64,000 bases of DNA from Carallia brachiata. Lineage: Eukaryota; Streptophyta; Magnoliopsida; Malpighiales; Rhizophoraceae. The stretch is from positions 2,126,735-2,190,734 of the forward strand of contig JADCRB010000010.1 of assembly GCA_021464245.1 (NCBI GenBank), written 5' to 3'. The position numbers and the translations under genes were made by a program. The notes under the pieces were generated by a model. It had not been told where the DNA came from and made no database searches. It worked only from the letters and a program-made list of their open reading frames with translations. Of this stretch, positions 61,151-64,000 are shown in pieces (position 1 is the stretch's first letter; each line of letters begins with the position of its first letter).

Positions 61151-62107
61151 ACCCTAATAGTACTTAATATTACTAAACGTATTTAATATTATTCCTAAAC
61201 TTAATTTTTTAAAAATAAAAATAAATTTTTTTTTTGTCTTATACCCATTGGGCAGACGTTAGACTTTTTCCCTGTCTTATATTAATTACCTACAATTGGA
61301 ATCCTTAAATTGTGGCATAATAATTGTCCCATAATTGTGGTTTTGGATGTAATTAATAGTTGCCTTATTTTGATTGTTGCCAATTATTGCACTTCCTAGT
61401 ATTCATTACAAATTTTTTTGGGTTTTTCTTTCCCGTTTCTAATAATTAGCATATTCATTTAATTGATTGGAATTGATTGGTATTAAGTTTGTAATATTTC
61501 CTTCATTAATTTTTTTCATTTCCAAATTATTACCATAAAAAAGTTACCCATACAGTTTTTTTTTCTATTATTTGTGTGTGTATCTTAAAAAAGTTATCCA
61601 TAAAAGTTACTGATTTCCAAATTATTACCTAAACGTATTTAATATTACTCTAAATCTTAATTTTTAAAAAGTAAAACTAAATTTTTTTTTGTCTTATTCC
61701 CATTAGGCAGACGTTAGACTTTTTCCGTTTCTTAAATTACTATAATGCTATTAACTACCTACAATTGGAATCCTTAAATTGTGGCGTAATAATTGTCCCT
61801 AATAGTACTTAATATTACCGTAAGCATATTTAATGTTATTCCTAAACCTTAATTTCTTAAAAATAAAAATAATTTTTTTTTGTCTTATACCCATTGGGCA
61901 GACGTTAGACTTTTTTCCTGTCTTAAATTGCTATAATGCTATTAATTACTGCAATTGGAATCCTTAAATTGTGGCATAATAATTATCCCATAATTGTGGT
62001 TTTGGATGTAATTAATAGTTGCCTTATTTTGATTGTTGCCAATTATTGCATTTCCCAGTATTCATTACAATTTTTTTTTGGGTTTGTCTTTCCCGTTTCT
62101 AATAAGG
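61151..62107. repeat. Three tandem copies of a non-coding unit, one truncated
   Basis: Copy 1 (about 61151-61450), copy 2 (about 61628-61796, truncated) and copy 3 (about 61797-62107) share AATAGTACTTAATATTAC or its variants, the landmark GGCAGACGTTAGACTTTTT, then CAATTGGAATCCTTAAATTG. Copies 1 and 3 also share GTGGTTTTGGATGTAATTAA and TCTTTCCCGTTTCTAATAA at the end. By eye copies 1 and 3 are well above 90% identical. Confidence 0.85.
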
Positions 62108-63029
62108 GAAATCCTAAGTGGCTATACAATGGGAGCAACATGGTTGCCACACACGCATGTAACCAATGAGAAAATTACTTTTTTGGTTTTTGATTATTTG
62201 ATTATGAAGGGTATAAATGGTAAACGAAGAGTGGCAAAATAGTAAAACAACTTGAGATAAAGTTTGATTTTTTGCACTAAAGAGATGTCGTTTCTTTTTG
62301 TTTGTGGCGTGGGAAATTCAATTGTTGATGAAATTTAGATTTTTTAGACTCAACAAGAGGAATTAACTATAGATAGTACGACAATATCATAGAAATTCAT
62401 CTAATGATCTATAATAGCATAGTTGAGTTTAGTAAGTGCAATGTACTGCTGACACATATAACTATCATCTCATATAGATCTCATTGAAAATCTGAGCAAG
62501 TAAATGTCCCTTAAATAAAATAGTTACATATTAGACATCTATAAAATACTATAATAATTTGATATTTGTAGTAAAATTTGTGTGTCACATATTCAAAGAA
62601 GACTCTATTATAATTAAATTGTATATCATCCAGTAATATTATAACTCAAAATAAAGCACAGCAAGAGGCATAACATAACTTGACGAGTTAATATTTAATC
62701 TCTCACAACAAAACCAAATAGTAAGAACGGAAAAGCGAATGAAGAGAAAATTGAGAAGGAATAAATATGTAAGTTGTTTTTTTTATTAGGAGGCCTGTTG
62801 CACTATAAAATACACGATGGGGGTAACTTTCCACTTCTATAAACCCCTCCCCTCACTTCCCAGCATTTGAACTCAAACTTTTAAAATATAAGTTTTAAAT
62901 TCTAACCACTAGAGTATCCCCTAATGGACAATAAATATGTAAGTTTGTGTTGAAGTCGTCGTTATATAATACTCACGCATGTAAAAGATTAATGTAATTA
63001 ATTTTTCCTGTGAAAGAAGAGAAATTTTT
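62108..63029. other. Intergenic, no gene seen
   Basis: AT-rich DNA without a recognisable gene. Near 62815-62925 a short block (TAAACCCCTCCCCTCACTTC, then ACCACTAGAGTATCCCCTA) resembles decayed repeat sequence often seen in plants, but I cannot assign it. Confidence 0.4.
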
Positions 63030-64000
63030 TTTATTGTTCTTTAAATGACTGTTTCGTGGTTGTTATATACAGACAAAATATAAGATACTAGAAGGAAATT
63101 ATATGACATAAATGAAAATGTATGATATAATGGAGGAATTATAGGACATCTAAAGTAAAATATACAACAAGATTGATGAGGAATAATAAAAATTTTTTGT
63201 TAATGGTTTGTTACAAGTGTCATATAATTTTCCTTATTTGTCATATAATTTCTCATCTTGTCCTATTTTTTGACTTTTTGTCATATGTGTCAGACACGAA
63301 ACAACCATTAAAGGACAGTCATAGTGGGCCTGGAGAAAGAAAATAATTAATGTGAAATAAATGTTGTGACAATTAATAAGATACCAAAATAATAAACATT
63401 GTAATCGTATAAATGCGTACATAGTGTGATAAGTAGTAGCTGAAAACATAATGCAAGTAAATATGGAAGGAGGTAAACTTTGTGGCTGCGCTTGAAGTGC
63501 CCATTTGGCAAATGTCATATACGACATAATTGGAAAAATAGACGATATAATGGACGTAAAATATACGATAAGATTGACAATGAAGTATAAAATGTTTTGT
63601 TAATGGCTTGTAAAAAGTGTCATATACTTTTCCGTATGTGTCGTATAATTTTCCAATCTTGTTCTATATTTTGACTTGTTATCATATGTGACAGGCACGA
63701 AACAGTCATTTAAAGGACAGCCATATAGTGGTACTGGAGAAAGAAAAGAAATAATTCGAAATAAATGTTGTGACCATTGGTAAGATACCAAAATAATAAA
63801 CATTGTTGTCGCATAAATGCGTACAAATTGTGATAAGTAGTAGCTGAAAGCATGATGCGAGTAATATATAATGAGATAAACTTTTTTATTGCACTTGAAG
63901 TGCCTATTTGGCGAATGTCATATACGACATAAATAAAAAATATACGGATAAATTATATAACATCTAAAGTAAAATATACGACACAAATTGACTAGGAATT
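63030..64000. repeat. Tandem array of about 0.4-kb units running off the right edge
   Basis: The anchor ATA(C/T)GACATA recurs near 63101, 63529 and 63922, giving periods of about 428 and 393 bp. Shared blocks in order include AAGATTGA(T/C), TTGTTAATGG(T/C)TTGT, GTGTCATATA(A/C)TTTTCC, CACGAAACA(A/G)(C/T)CATT, GATACCAAAATAATAAACAT, GTGATAAGTAGTAGCTGAAA and TTGAAGTGCC(C/T)ATTTGGC. The array is probably longer than what is visible. At the left margin, TTTAAATGACTGTTTCGTG (63042-63060) is the reverse complement of the unit motif CACGAAACAGTCATTTAAA (63697), so the array starts with an inverted piece of its own unit. No coding content. Confidence 0.85.

Noticed and set aside
1..64000. CRISPR array, bacterial operon, prophage or defence system
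   Set aside because: All gene structure is eukaryotic with spliceosomal introns. The tandem repeats lack the short regular repeat-spacer pattern.

Overview
The window is nuclear DNA from a flowering plant, almost certainly a eudicot. It is AT-rich. Its genes have many introns with U-rich GT-AG boundaries, it carries plant retrotransposons and MULE-type elements, and it holds a piece of plant mitochondrial nad2. I cannot name the species from sequence alone.

Layout. 1-5,000 is a repeat-rich margin: the tail of a MULE transposase, a palindromic minisatellite (2083-2526) and a complete non-autonomous MULE-like element with a 9-bp target duplication (4269-4899). 5,000-14,200 has a TATA box at its left end, is strongly T-rich on the + strand and contains internal tandem duplications but no protein I can support. 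It may be a long non-coding transcription unit, and a complete TRIM retrotransposon (11438-11994) sits inside it. 14,200-20,400 is intergenic. 20,646-32,199 is the exocyst subunit gene SEC3 in 25 exons, which I reconstructed to 890 codons. One in-frame TGA interrupts exon 13, and the last intron has a GC donor. 34,143-35,726 (minus strand) is an intact five-exon gene for a UPF0114/YqhA-type membrane protein. 36-46 kb is repeat territory: foldback elements, a 1,435-bp solo LTR with perfect target duplication, a nuclear copy of part of mitochondrial nad2 between direct repeats, and a decayed LINE RNase H segment. 49,327-51,525 is a plastid-type octanoyltransferase (LIP2p) gene with a one-base frameshift. 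Converging on it from the minus strand (53,467-55,269) is a plant transmembrane-protein gene broken by several small indels. 57,285-59,576 (minus strand) is an intact 1-aminocyclopropane-1-carboxylate synthase, the ethylene-biosynthesis enzyme, with an unusual C-terminal tail. The right end holds two sets of tandem repeats (61,151-62,107, and about 63,030 to the window end).

The genes do not form a pathway. They are independent housekeeping or hormone genes: exocytosis, a membrane protein, lipoylation, a membrane protein and ethylene synthesis. I found no CRISPR array, defence island, biosynthetic cluster or convincing new system. The observations most worth checking are the broken reading frames in three conserved genes (real decay, or residual assembly indels), the nad2 transfer that keeps unedited codons, the complete TRIM and solo LTR, the paired ACCGGT-rich elements just upstream of two TATA boxes, and the degenerate regulatory tail of the ACC synthase.
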